Below are positions 10,551 through 24,355 of a stretch of 64,000 bases of DNA, one piece after another. Source of the stretch: Xyrauchen texanus (taxonomy: Eukaryota; Chordata; Actinopteri; Cypriniformes; Catostomidae); the NCBI RefSeq assembly GCF_025860055.1, contig NC_068303.1, forward strand, positions 11,919,583-11,983,582, written 5' to 3'. A model generated the notes under the pieces. The model made no database searches, had not been told where the DNA came from, and saw only the letters and a program-made list of their open reading frames with translations. The first letter of the stretch is position 1. Every line of letters starts with the position of its first letter. The translations under genes and the position numbers were made by a program.

Positions 10551-11287
10551 GGTAATCTTTCAGTTATAAAATTCTCAGTTTTGTGAAATTCACTATTGTA
10601 TTACTGTATATCAGCCATTTTAAACAGGCTTTGTTGTCCATAATTACTTCCTATATTCCTACTCTGTCTGTATGTTTATTATTTTATTGTATTTTTTATC
10701 ACCAAAATAAATTCCTAAATGTTATTTCACCAATAATGGAATGCCTCTTCATATATACATTTACTTTAAACAGTCTTTTTAAGTAAGACATTGTAGACTT
10801 TTTCATGTTCTTTGTTAACTTTAATAGCTGGGCCAAAACATTTGGTAACAAAGGTAAAATTTTAGCAAACAGCATGTGCATTAGAGATTTTCCCAATTGT
10901 TTTTCCCAATTGAGACATAACCTAAACCCCCATTGCATATCAATATTAACACAAAAAAAACAACTTTCTACTCAGCTGAACTAATTAACTCAAATTCAGT
11001 CTGTTAAGAAAAAATAAACAAATCAAACACTATTTAAATATGTTAATTAAAAAAGCATTTATTCTTTCTTCTATGAGATACAAAATATATCAAGTATAAT
11101 GTTCAGAAAAGCCTCAGTCACTTTTATTGCATTTTTATTTCTATTCAACAAAAGTGAAATGTTATTAAAGATGACAGACAAAACAAAGTCATACAGAATT
11201 GGAACATCATAAGGGTGTGTAAATGATGGCAGAATTTAAATTTTTTAGTGAACTACTCATTTAAAACTCATGTTGAACAATCTAGTT
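10057..11287. other. AT-rich intergenic DNA with long (TA)n tract
   Basis: No gene is recognised. A (TA)n microsatellite of about 84 bp occupies 10464-10547. Short open frames here have no splice context or family resemblance. Confidence 0.6.
10464..10547. repeat. (TA)n microsatellite, long
   Basis: About 42 uninterrupted TA units. Confidence 0.95.
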
Positions 11288-11495
11288 GTTGTGCTGTGGT
11301 GGCTCAGTGGTTGAGGCTCAGGGTTACTGACCAGAAGGTTGGGGGTTCAAGCCCCAGCACCACCAAGATGCCACTGTTGGGCCCTTGAGAAAGGCCCTTA
11401 ACTCCAGGTTGCTCCGGGGGGATTGTCCCTGTAATAAGTGCACTGTAAGTCGCTTTGGATAAAAGCGTCTGCCAAATGCATAAATGTAAATGTAG
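11288..11495 (+). mobile_element. tRNA-derived SINE
   Basis: The 5' part resembles a tRNA-like promoter: TGGTGGCTCAGTGG for box A, and GGGTTCAAGCCCC for box B. The body follows, then the widespread fish SINE tail GTCGCTTTGGATAAAAGCG and AAATGTAAATGTA. A minus-strand relative is at 29152-29345. Confidence 0.8.
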
Positions 11496-12511
11496 TTGCT
11501 GTTGTTTCTAGTAAAAGATTTTCATTCTCAATCAGCTTTTTTGTCTGCTGGGAAAAGGCATTTAAAATGCTGAATAAAGCACGCTAGGCTCAAATTTACA
11601 GGCAGGATGGTTTCAAAGGGTTGACACTCGAGGACTGTAAAATGGATCATGTTTCCATTCCAGTGTTAAAGATCTTTTGTCACAACTTACTGCTGTGAGG
11701 ATACTTAAAGCTAAATACACACAACAACATTTAAATAGCTGCTGCTCTGAAATTCATGATTGGTTGCTACAGTAGTAGGTGTTGCCCTATGTCAGGTGTT
11801 TTCAAACTTTTTGATGCCTAGAACCCCAAGATATGATTATCCCCCTGCAAGGGACTCCTTCCTAAAAGATAAAGGCATCTAAATAGTTTCATGAATTAAC
11901 CCATTTATATTGTGTTAGAAAAATGGTAAGCTTGATATTATAAATATAGCTTAAAGACACTAGATTGTTCAACAAAATCGTTAAATTCTGTAAATGTAAA
12001 CTTTTTTTTAACATTTTTTTACACAATTAGTTATATATTCCACAGGGCCCCTAACACCGTCTGTCAACCTTGATCTGAAAACCCCAGCCCTACATAATTG
12101 GCTAGTCATGTGAGCTCCACTGTCTTCACTCCCTTTAGTCATTCACCGCATTTGGCTCTGAGCCTTGCCATCTAAGTAAAATCAGATTACAAAGAAGAAT
12201 GCAGTCTGTCAGGTTCATTATCATACATTTAATACCTTCTCTTTCTGGAAGGGGGAGCAGAGCAAACAAGTCAACTGCAACAGGGATTCGTACACATTCT
12301 TTTATAATGAGATTTGATTGTGCAATTGACTTTCTTTACCTGTTGCTTCTCATGTTAACATTGATGCATTTATTGTTTTCATCCACCTATCATACTTTCA
12401 GAGTCCTACAGATGGACTAAAGATTAAGAATAAAGCAGTATAAATCTTTAAAATTCACGGTAAGTCTTGTGATCTGAACTCTGTGCATACTAGATAGTTC
12501 ATTCCTATCTA
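11496..12511. other. Intergenic DNA without recognisable gene
   Basis: It contains repeat-like phrases (for example TTTTCAAACTTTTTGATGCC near 11800, common in fish interspersed repeats). No exon has supported splice sites. Confidence 0.5.
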
Positions 12512-14581
12512 CAGTTGAAGTCAGAAGTCTACATACATTTTCACTTCACAGATTTCATATTAGCAAACTATAGTTTTGGCAAGTCGCTTAGGACATCTAC
12601 TTTGTGCATAACGTGAGTAATTGTTCCAAAAATTGTTTACAGACAGATTGTTTCACTTTTAATTGACCATGTTACAATTCCAGTGGGTCTGAAGTTTACA
12701 CTCAAGTTAATTAAGCCTTTACACAACTTGGCCTCAAGGCAATTAGCCAATTAGCTTCTTATAGGCTAATTGGAGTCAATTGGAGGTGTACCTTTGGATG
12801 TATTTTAAGGCCTACCTTCAAACTCAGTGCTTGACATCATGTTAAAATAAAAAAAAAATCAGCCAAGACCATATACTATCGTTTTATTTGAAGGAAAAAG
12901 GGTAAAGCTTGCTAGCCGAAGAACACCATTCCAACTGTGAAGCATGGGGGTGGCAGCATCATGGTGTGGGGGTGCTTTGCTGCAGGAGGGACTGGTGCAC
13001 TTCACAAAATCATGAGGAAGGAATATTATGTGGATATATTGAAGCAACATCTCAAGACATCAGCCACAACCAGCCAGTGACAAGCTTGGTCACAAATGGG
13101 TCTTCCAATTGGACAATGACCCCAAGCATACCTCCAAATGTGTGGCACAAAGTCAAGGTATTAGAGTGGCCATCACAAAGCCCTAACCTCAACCTGATGG
13201 AACATTTGTAGGCAGAAAAGGAAAAGCGTTTGTGAGCAAGTGGCCTTGCAAACCTGACTCAGTTACACCTTTTCTGTCTGGAGGAATGGGCCAAAACTCC
13301 ATCAACTTATTGTGAGAAGCTTGTGGAAGGCTAGCAAAAAAGTTTGACCCAAGATAAACAATTTAAATGCAATCTACCAAATATTAACAAACTGTATGTA
13401 AACTTCTTACCCACTGGGAATGTGATGAAAGATATAAAAGCTGAAATAAACAATTCTCTCTACTAATATCCTGACATTTCATATTCTTAAAATCAGCCGA
13501 TGCATTTTAAATCTAGGCCTTCAGTGCGATTCATACCATTAAGAAAACACAGTTTAACAATGAATAAGACACCATATGCCTGTCATACATTATGTGGCAG
13601 TCAACTAATTATACCAATTTACATTTTAAAAACACGTCCACGCACGAAAGCCAGAATCAAGGAGGTCTAGTACCAAGAAAAATCTCTCTAATAATATTTT
13701 TCATTGCTTGCAATTAATTTTGTTTCGTCAGGGTACACGGTTACTTTTCAAAACTTGAACTGACACTGAATGCTCAAGCAGCCTAATTTACAATTAGAAA
13801 ACTCCTGATGTTGCTATAACAATGTAAAAATAATTTACTTGAAGTGAAAATCAGCCCTCCTCTCCTGTTTAATTAATCAGTCGCATGATCCTGCAGAACA
13901 TGTCAGGTCTTTTAATCCATAAGGATCTCTTTCTCAATGGTGATGTGGCTGTAACAGCCGACTCATCAGTGAGATCTTGCGCTCTTCGCTTTCAAATTAC
14001 GTACATCACTTACAGCGTGATTGCTTCACTCAAGGCCATCTAGAAGTCCTGGACTGGGACATATCCTAAAGACCGCACCTACCAAGAACAAATAAATCAA
14101 TCTGATTGGCTGATGAATCTGACAATCTGACTTTAGATGCCTATTCACTGCACTGTTGAGGGATTCTGTGAAAATTCAGAAGGCCTGACAGGGTGGGACT
14201 CAGACTCACGTGCTGCTTTGGGCATGTGATTTGTGAAACAGTTGTCACACTTTGCTTGTAAGCATCGAGGAATAAAGTCTGTTTGGATAAACTTTTAGTT
14301 TTTTTGCTATTCATTTGTAGATTCATTAGGAGTGGAAAGTGATTAAAAAATACAAATACAAAATGTCAATGAATGAAAGGATGAAAAAATATTTATTTAT
14401 TAGGCATGTTACACCAGCAGAGAAGGCTTTGCTGGCCCTGAGAAACTGCTTAAGTAATGATTCTACCTAAAACCTAACTACCTAAGGCCTTTATGTTTTC
14501 TATAATTAAATGTCAGGACTTGTGAAAAACTGAGTTTAAATGTATTTGGCTAAGGTGTATGTAAATTTCTGACTTCAGCTG
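12512..14581 (+). mobile_element. Sleeping-Beauty-type Tc1 element, internally deleted, with nested insert
   Basis: The left end CAGTTGAAGTCAGAAG and the right end (complement CAGCTGAAGTCAGAAA), flanked by TA, match Sleeping-Beauty-type Tc1 elements. The transposase N-terminal half is missing; the text jumps from the 5' leader near 12850 to KHGGGSIMVWGCFAAGGTGA near 12940. The C-terminal half, with a VLEWPSQSPNLNLMEHL motif, carries stops. Between about 13493 and 14490 about 1 kb of unrelated sequence interrupts the right inverted-repeat region. Confidence 0.82.
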
Positions 14582-15577
14582 TATGTAACAGCATGTACTG
14601 TATGGTATTCAAAAGTAAGAACACATTTAGGAACACTTTTCTCATCACAAAAGAACTTAAGCTTTATTTAAACACCATGTACTTGTCAAAAGAAACAGAT
14701 AAAAGTTAAATTGGTATGTGTGGTGGGGCGGGTCGTGATTCTACACACCCGATCCTTTATCAGGCTAATCAAGCATCCGAGAGGGATAAAGGCCGACTGT
14801 GGAGGATTGTGCGGGAGAGAGAGATAGTTTACGGACATATAAGCTATAGAGCTTTATGAAGGAATGGCAATCTAATTCTGCAGAAAGTAAGCTTAATGTG
14901 GAATTCTGCAGGCACGGATTCTGTGTGGGCCCGGTTATAAGCAGAGTTGCTACTTAATCATTCAGAACCTTAGTGGGCCCTCATTATGGTAATACGATTT
15001 ACGTTAAATATCTAATTAATATTCACTGCACCTCAAGGAACATGATCAGACATGCATTACAAATAGGGCACTATTACTTTCTCATGCACTCCCTTTCTTA
15101 GGTATCGGTGCACTGTTCTTTGAACACAAGCTGTGTTTCTTTTATATAAATGTAAAACAGCAGAATAAGTGTGTACACAAACTGTATACAATACTCTCCA
15201 TACATAATGGAGCCATGTCTTTAGATATAGAAGTGTGGTCATTTTAGGTGTACACTTTCTTAGTCAAGACTCAAGACCAAGTTAACTGTTCTGGTCATGT
15301 GTGGTTTATACCCAATAATATAGCCACAAAGCCTTAAAATTATTCTGTTTATACAACCCTATTATCTGTTCACACAAGAGAACAAGGAAGTAATTGGAAA
15401 AAGTCAAACTAGTCTAGCAGGTGACTTACTCAGAGTTGCATTAATGTGGTGACATACACACGGCAGGTTACTTCCAGAAAGGTTTTTGTGGGTGGATCAT
15501 TTGACAAGAAAACTAAATCTTAGATACAGAGAAACTAGTCCACATACTATTGGTACCGCTTCAGGGTGATTTTAAAG
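14582..15577. other. Intergenic DNA upstream of the EGF-array gene
   Basis: The text near 14720-14830 (GTGGTGGGGCGGGTCGTG, CCTTTATCAGGC) resembles a fish repeat but has no clear ends. The promoter of the gene starting at 15578 should lie in the right part. I see no convincing TATA box or CpG island. Confidence 0.4.
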
Positions 15578-15584
15578 ATGCAAG
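15578..15584 (+). CDS. Seven-base start exon
   Basis: ATG CAA G followed by the strong donor GTAAGA. It joins in phase to 16597 and gives MQDTGQILKYFLGF. The next exon has no in-frame ATG of its own. The base at -3 is A, acceptable for initiation. A longer upstream 5' leader exon cannot be excluded. Confidence 0.55.
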
Positions 15585-18500
15585 GTAAGAGCTACAAATC
15601 AGTTTATTTCTTCATATTTTTTTCTTTTTTGTGCTGTAAACTGCCTTTTTGAAGTGCGTTCATAGAAATGTGTGCAGTCACGCTCAGCTGAAATGTGAGA
15701 TCCAGTTCATAGGCTACTTTGAAAAGTGGAGTTTGAACCTGTCATGCTGGAGTTAGTTATTTATGCAAAAGAGGATGAATTTGACTTAAATAATGAGCAG
15801 TTGCTTTTGACCTGTGTTCAACAAATAGTTCTATGTGAATGTGGAGAAACAGAGTTTGTGTCTTTGTAATATAAATTATACTATTTTATTTTCTGACTGG
15901 TGGCATGAAAGTCCCAATGAAAGTTGTCCCTAGCAGTAGCCCACTCTAAATATCTGTTGTAATGTATCTCTTAAATCTCCACTTTAAAAGGACTTCAAAA
16001 GGTTTCAGTGAGAAAATATATTTGTGGCAGTGAGTTAGTGTCAGCTAAAAATGAGTGATTGTGATCACTGGAATCTAAACAAAGAATTTCCTTACTGTAA
16101 ATGTTCACAGAATGAACAAAAGTGACATTTTCTACACTATGATCAAGATCAGATCAATAGTCAGTGCTTCTTATCATTACGTCAGTGCCTTGTGCACATA
16201 TGACAGCTAAGCCTATTATTCTGTTATGTGACATACATAATATTTCCTGATTTAAAGCTGTAAACAAGGTGTCTGGATACACCATATGATTGTCTTGTGT
16301 TCTGAAGAAGTATGTTGAAAGGATTTACAATTTAAACTTCAATGCTAATCATGGCAGGTGAAGGTAAAATAAACCAAAAATATATTTTTGGTTTCGCTAT
16401 TACTAATATACTACATAAATGATCCAGGAGCACAAGCTGGATTGAACAGCCCTGTCCTGTTTTCTACACAAGGCTCTACACACTATGCATATTTGATATA
16501 AGTCATGCAAAGTCAATTTCCATACCAAGTGCTAATAAATGTGTGGTTTGTCAAACCATGATTTCTATTTAAAATACTAATTTCTCAATTTCTTAGATAC
16601 AGGACAAATATTAAAGTACTTCTTAGGATTCACCATCCTGCTTTCCCATATATGTGTTGTGGAAACACTTGATTTCCCAGAAACAAACATCTTTCTACAG
16701 GTAGGGGAGGTTTTATTTACACTGCAGGAACATATACAATATCCACACACTCAATATGAATCACAATAGATACCTTTTATTTTAAATGAACCTGAATAAG
16801 ATTATTTTCCATTAAGAAGTAAATATTTTGTATTTTTGTTACTCTAAATGCATATTTAAAATATTGAACATTAAGTCTATAGGTGACACAAATATATGGG
16901 ATGCAAACATCAAAAAACTCTTTAAAAAAAATATATATATATTTTCATTTTATTCCAGTTTAGCTACACAGATGGGCCAGATCATCATATAAGACCAAGA
17001 AGCGCAGGTGTGATTCACTGTTATGTTCTCTACCTGTGTAGTGTCCTAATAATAGACTTAATGATATATATATAGATATTTATTTAATATCTTTAAGAGA
17101 GTGCCATGTTATTGTTTTTGCTTTTGCCTATCTATGACTTTGTCTAGTCTAATTACTGAAAGACTATTCACTGTTATGTTCTCTATCTGTGTACTGTCCT
17201 AATAGTAGCAGTTTAATGATATACCGGTATATAGATATTTATTTAATATCTTTAAGAGAGTGCCATGTCATTGTTTTTGCTTTTGCCTATCTATGACTTT
17301 GTCTAGTCTAATTACTGAAAGACTAAAGGCCAGCTCTTGCACACCTGCTTATTCATTTAATTTTCTACATCTGTAGAGCTATTGGAATACATTGTGGTTG
17401 TGGAAGTAAATATATCCCAAGCTGTAGTGATTGAAGAGATCAGGTCTTCATTGGCCTCCTTCACGTTTCCATTTCAAGTGGACAATGATACTGAAATTTC
17501 TTCTATGAACATTACAACTGGTGAGTCTGTTAAAACTGTGATCAAAAGCCATTCATTGCATTCTTAATACTGCCTTTTCATTTACAGTAACAGTAGTTTC
17601 CAGTTACCTGTAATGGTTGTTGTGTAAGCACTAGTTCTGTTGTGACCAATGTTTCCATTAGTGTGCCAACCGAATGTGACCGGATACCAGTGCAAATGTG
17701 AAAATGATTATGCATGGTCATACAACAACTGCAAGACTTATGATGCCTGTGATAACATCAGTTTCGGCTCATGCGGATGTATCAATGGTATTCCGAGTAA
17801 TGGAGACCTGTGTTTGTTGCCGAGTGGTAAGAATGAAGGCCAAACGGCAAATCCAACTGCAAATGCACTCAAGAAAGCTTAAAGGAATAGTTCACCCAAA
17901 AATGAAAATGTGCTTATTATTTACTCACCCTCAGGCCATTCAAGATGTCTCTGAGTTTCTTTCTTCATCAAAACAGAATTTAGATTTTTAGGATTACATT
18001 TCAGGCCTCCTCCTTTAAACAATGTAAGTGAATGTACATGACACACTTCCTTCCTCCTCCTCCGTATGTGACCTCACCAACGAGCTTACATAATCCCCCT
18101 CACAGAGATATACGGAAGCGAACATTTGTAGTTAAAAAGTTTATAAGTATTGTTTTGTTTCTAAAAATAATCAATAGTTTGGGTTCAGAAGAACTTTATT
18201 TGTCGACTGGAGTCATGTGGATTATTTTGATGCACCCTAAATATGCATTTTGGACTGTCAAAAAATGGAGTACATTCACTTGCATTGTTTAGATGAATTC
18301 TGATGTAAATAGAAACTCAGTGTCAGTGATTTATCAGCACATTTATATTTTTGGGTGACCTATTCCTTTAAGTCAATTTACATTAGTATTTATGTTACTG
18401 TATGTTTACTGTACACACGTAGGAATTTACTAAGAATAATGTACTTAATATTAAGTTATTATTAAATGTATTGAACTATGTTATAAAACACTGTTGGCTC

Positions 18501-20120
18501 TTTCACAGAACTACCATTCACAGAATATTTGGTTGAAATTGAGATGGAGTCATCAAGTATCTCTGTGATCAATGAGCTGAAGAAATATCTGGAGAATGTG
18601 ACTTATCCTCTTGAATTAGATGAAAGTATAGATGTATTAGATGTCGACATTACAACAGGTAAGAAATTTCATATTTAAAAGTACCTTCTGTCCACAAACA
18701 CAACAGTCATGACTTTAAAGTCTAACATTCTTTGGAATGCCAATTCAGATGTATTCAAAATGAATTTACATACAAAATGTATGTTGTATCTGTTCTTAGT
18801 GTGCAATTTCAGTGACACAGGATACCAGTGCATATGTGAGGATCAGTATTTTTGGCCTTGTGTTAAGTGCAAAGAATATGGGAGCTGTGACATTATTACT
18901 AACGGCACATGCGGCTGCATCAATGCTATACCAAGTGATGGACAATTCTGTCAACCAATGAATGAGATACAAAGTAAAAACAAATACTAATAAAACCAAT
19001 TTTTATGCAATTCTGTTTGTAAATTCCACAAAATACATGTGGCTTAGTTATTATAAAATAGTTACAAACAAATTCGAATTAATTCTTATCCTTTTTCCAG
19101 AAGATATCACAGCATGTGTGCAACCACCAACAGGTAAATAAAAACATCTGCCTTAAATCCTAAAGACCAGACCACTGCATCACTTTATGTTCTCCCATTT
19201 GTACTTGGATTAATTTTCTTGCAAATTAATGCAGATTAATAAGTAAAAGCAGATTCCTGACTCTACTTTTCTTTTTTTATAGTGACTCCAGCTCTGACTG
19301 AATATCTAACTGAAATTCAGATAGATGCCATGAATACTCTCAACATTGATCAGCTGATGACTTTTCTGATGTCTCTCAATTTACCCTACACAGTCAGTGA
19401 CAGCACTAACATTACAGAAATCAACATAACTACTGGTATGTCCATGCTTTGTAATGTTTCACAGTTTAAGTTTTATACATGATTAATAATACCAAGTATG
19501 GAGTTTAAGTTTTGGCCTCTTCCTCTGCTTTTCAGTGTGTTCTTTGAATGAAACGGAATATCAGTGTAAATGTGAGGGTCAGTTTGTTTGGCCAAATGAC
19601 ACTTGTCATTCATACGAGGCCTGTGGTGACATCATTGATGGTGCATGTACATGTATTAATGCCCTTCCAACCAATGGACAGTTCTGCCAGTTAAAGGAAG
19701 GTGGGATACATTCATAATTCTGAAACAAAAACATTCTACTACAAATGCGATAATGCACATTCAGTATATTATTAGCTCTGAAGCTGTGATTATTTTGTGA
19801 AATGCCGTTTGTTGATGCTAGTGATGATATTGAATTACACACTTAAGCTTGAAAACGAATTAGTATTAGTTCACCCAAAAATAAAAATTCAGTCATTGTT
19901 TGCTCACCTCTGTGTTGTTATAAGCCCATTTGACTTTTAGAAATTGTGCTCAGTGATGTCATACAATGGGAGTTTACCACCTTTTCAAGCTTTAAAAGGA
20001 TGCAAAAGTATAATTCAGAAGTCTATTAAATTATTGTATGCCACTTAAGCGTTTTTCTAAAGGAATACGATAAGGTTTGGCAAGAAACAAACCAAAATCG
20101 AATGTATAATTTAGTGAAAA

Positions 20121-20155
<35 letters not shown>

Positions 20156-23100
20156 CAGACCTATCTCTCTTCATTTGATTGAGGACTCATATGCATACGG
20201 TACATTCTTTGACAAACAAACACTTCAGACATGTTTTGAATTGTTCTGTTCTTTGGTTTTTGTGCGGCTGTGTTCTGTTGTTGATATCACTTGGTGGTCT
20301 GGTTGAAACACAACAAAGTGGTTTCTCGCTTAAACGCCCCATCTCTCAAGTGGCTGCAGTGTAACTAATGCTCACTGAGTCTCATGAATGCGCAAAAGAA
20401 CAGCAACGGTCGGACAAGAGTTTCACTAAATAATACTTTCTTTTTTGGTTTGTATCTCACCACACCTTATTGCATGCCTTCAGAGCAAGGCATGAGTCAC
20501 ATACACTACAATAATTTACTTCTGAATCTGACTTCTGAATTATACTTTTATGTCCTTTTGAAGCTTGAAGAGCTGGTCACCTTAAACTAGCATTGTATGA
20601 CATCACTCAGCACAATTTTTTTCACAATTTCTCCATTTGTCTTAAGAAAAAGAAAGAAAGTCATATGGGGTTATAACAAAACAGAGGTGAGTAAACAATG
20701 ACTGAATTTTAATTTTTGGATGAACTATCCCTTTTAACATAACATTTTCTGTTATTGCATAATTTGGAACTTTTGCAAAGGCAGGTAACAGACTTTGCAT
20801 AGAAAAATGCAGCACTGTAACATTCTTTCAGACATCAGATGAGGACAGATCCTACAATGATATAAATAAAAACCTGTTGTTTTTCCAGTTTAATGGTGCA
20901 TAGTTTCTGTTTCGTTCAACCTACTTTAAAAAAAAAAAAAAACTTTATTCTTGCAGGACTACATTCTGACTACATAATTGACATTGATGTGAGATTCTTT
21001 GATTTATCCCTGGTGAACTACTTACGGAATCTCTTCACAAATATCAGCTTGCCTCTCACTCTTAGCAACAACATAAATATAACAGATATTGACATTACCA
21101 CTGGTAAGACAAGATTAGTTAATTACATCAAGGTCAAAATTAAATATTTGCTTTGGTTTTGAGATATATTTTTCACTCTGTGCCACACAAGTGGACTGTT
21201 AACTACTGACTCATATAATATGTTGGAAACATACGTAAAAATGCTATGTTCATTTCAAACAACATCTACTTAATTTTTTGTTACAGTGTGTGAGTTAAAT
21301 GGAACAAAATATGAGTGTAAGTGTGAGGAAATGCATGTCTGGCCCAGTGAGACCTGCACAGCCTATCAGGTGTGTGATAACATTGTGGGAGGCACTTGTG
21401 GATGTATTCAAGCTCTTCCTTCAGAGGGTCAGCTTTGCCAAAGAGGTGAGAAATTAAATTGTTGAGGCAAGTGCTTGACAACAATAATCTTTATTGAATT
21501 TAAATCCCTGCTCATACATTAAAAAAATAAAATAAAATAAAATAAATAAAAATGAACCAGTAATATTTACTTAATTTTTATATAACCCTCTGGGATCTGA
21601 GGGTATTTTGGGCCCTGGAGAAGTTTTGACATGCCTTGACAATTGTGCTTTTTTCAGTTGCTTAAACACATATTAATGGCTAAAGTCTGATAACACTGTA
21701 TTCAGCACAAACTGGGCTACAATAATATGTGAGCAGGTTTGTATATGTATGTACAGGTTTGTATTTTTGAGAAAATAACGTTTATGCGTGGTTTTAAAAA
21801 AAAAAAAACATTTGTCCACAAGCCTTTTGAGAACTGGATCTCGTAGCCTAGAGTTTTTGCTACAAAATGATATGAAAAACATCCTGATCACTCATTCATA
21901 CAAAACAATATAGTAATTTTACTTTTGTAAGACAATATTAGTGTTGAAAGCTCATATGCGAGGAGGCGTGAACTATCATGAATAATCAAGTAATTTACAC
22001 CTGAGAAGACAAAGACCCCTTCCCTGGGCCTATCAATGAGGAATGTGACAGAAAGAGAATGAATGTGAGGAGACTTAATGATCAAAATCAAGTTTTAAGT
22101 TAAAAGAAGTAATCTGACTATACATTTTCTTTACATACAGACTTTACTTAATTTTAGACCTACACTACCATTAAAAGAAGTCTCTTCTGCTCACCAAGAC
22201 AACATTTATTTGAGCAAAAATACAGTAAAAACATTGTGTGAACTATTTTCACAATTTAAAAGAACAGTTTTCTATTTGAATATATTGTAAAATGCAATTT
22301 GTGATCAAAGCTGAATTTTCAGCATCATTACTGCAGTCTTCAATGTCACATGATATATAATTAGATGGTAAAAAACTGGTAAAAAATGTACATCGCTTTA
22401 TTTCATACAGATTACATCGCCGGAGAATATTTATATTAAATTTGAATTGTTTTATTTAAAAGTAGACATTTTAAGCTTTCTTTAGACATATGTTTCATGT
22501 TTGTTTGATAAGTATTCGTGGAGTTTCAGTTCATTTTTGTGACGTGTTTCAGATATATGCTCGCGAACACAGAGACAGCTGAAAGCTCACCCTTTTTATT
22601 TTCTTTATTTTACAAAAGCACAAGGTTTTATTGTTATTGTGAGTGTACACAAATAAAAGTAGACCCTTTATAGTCTCTAATGATGTCTTACACGTATCTG
22701 TATGCCCCAAAATGACGGAGTATTTTAAGTTGTTTCCGCTGTAATGATGAAAATATCCAGCAGGACGCGCCGGCGCATCCGTCGAGCCCAGAGGGTTAAC
22801 TAGGTTTTTAATTTTAATTTAAACATTTTAGTTAGCCTAATACAGAAACATTTACTTACAAATCTGATGTACATGATACTACTTAAATAAACTTAATAAC
22901 ATTTCACTGGACATTTTAACAAGAAAGTTCATATTTTGAACCTTCCTGATCAACACAAGTTTACTCATGTATCACATGATGATATATGAAAACCTTCCGA
23001 CTCTTGATGAATAAACAACAACCACAAAAACTTAAATCTTACAAACAGACTAATCTGTGGCAAATCTGTGCCAACAACCGGTAATTTACTACAACTGTAA

Positions 23101-24305
23101 AAAAAATTTAAACAAACAAACACCCATAAATAAATTAACTTATACCCATATATAAAAAACAAAGAGTGACTTGAGACTTGAGAAAAACTGTTAAACTGAT
23201 GAGCAGAATGCACACAGGGTGTCTAACACCAGGTTTTCTGAGGTAAGGAGGCACTTTTACCTCAGGACAACTATACTAATATTTTCTTAAAAAGTGTATA
23301 AATTCAAGAAACATATGAGAGTTGTATCATCAATTAATCTTTGATTAGCTCTAAACTCTTCTTAATTTAATCCTTATTGGTGCATCCCACCCTGAAAGAT
23401 GTATGTGGCAAAAACATTTTGACGACGGCCAAATTGAGGTGATAATAATGATTGTTTCAAACGCCCAAAGAGACACGCTAATAACGACATAACAACGTTT
23501 CTGTAAAGTTGTGAAAACATATTTTTCTTAAAAACTAGCACTCGCAGAATTAAATACGTTGAATGAAGACAAAACATGCTGGATAAAAAAACTGAACCTT
23601 CACATAACGAATGTCACCCTCTGGTGGAGTGTAACTTTATGGCGGGCTGAAGACAGAAACAAATGAAAGTGATGACAAAGATGATGTGAAACCCAAGTGC
23701 AGTCTTTATTTACAAAGTGGCATCCAAACGTGAAATTCCTCCTAGATGTAAAACATTAACTTGAACATTAAGATGAGCATGAAGTAGAACCTAAAATGTA
23801 AACTTGACTAGCCTAACTTAACTGGAACTAGACTAGTGCCATAAAGTTGGCTTGACGTTGGACGTTCGATATTTGAAATATTTGCAAATTTAGGGACCGT
23901 CTCTAAAGTTACATACAACATTGGTAAACACATTTCTGACCTCAATAACATTTGAAGCATATCACCTAGTCACAAATCCAACTCCAAAGCATTCAGCTAG
24001 GTGTCAGCAAAAATGTACACCTTTTAGATTTTTGATATCTATTAAAATAAACTGTCAAATCATATATAAACATTTCTATGAATGTCCCTACTGTATAGTC
24101 TCATACTGAAAATTATGCCACATTAATTCACTCTTATATACATAGACTTCCAGTCAACCTTTTGAGACCTGTTGGACTGCTTGTCTGACATAGAAAGGCA
24201 TGCCACATGGAACCACCTCTTGCAGCAGTGATAATCTATCTGAAAATAATTATAGATCTATCAAATTGCCCAGTAATCACTGACTCACTCACTCACTCGC
24301 TCGCT

Positions 24306-24355
<50 letters not shown>

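Noticed and set aside
10583..10938. Open frames on both strands near 10.6-10.9 kb
   Set aside because: AT-rich intergenic sequence; low-complexity composition and no exon signals.
15500..15577. TATA-like promoter for the EGF-array gene
   Set aside because: No clear TATA or initiator pattern at a sensible distance. The transcription start may lie upstream of an unseen noncoding exon.
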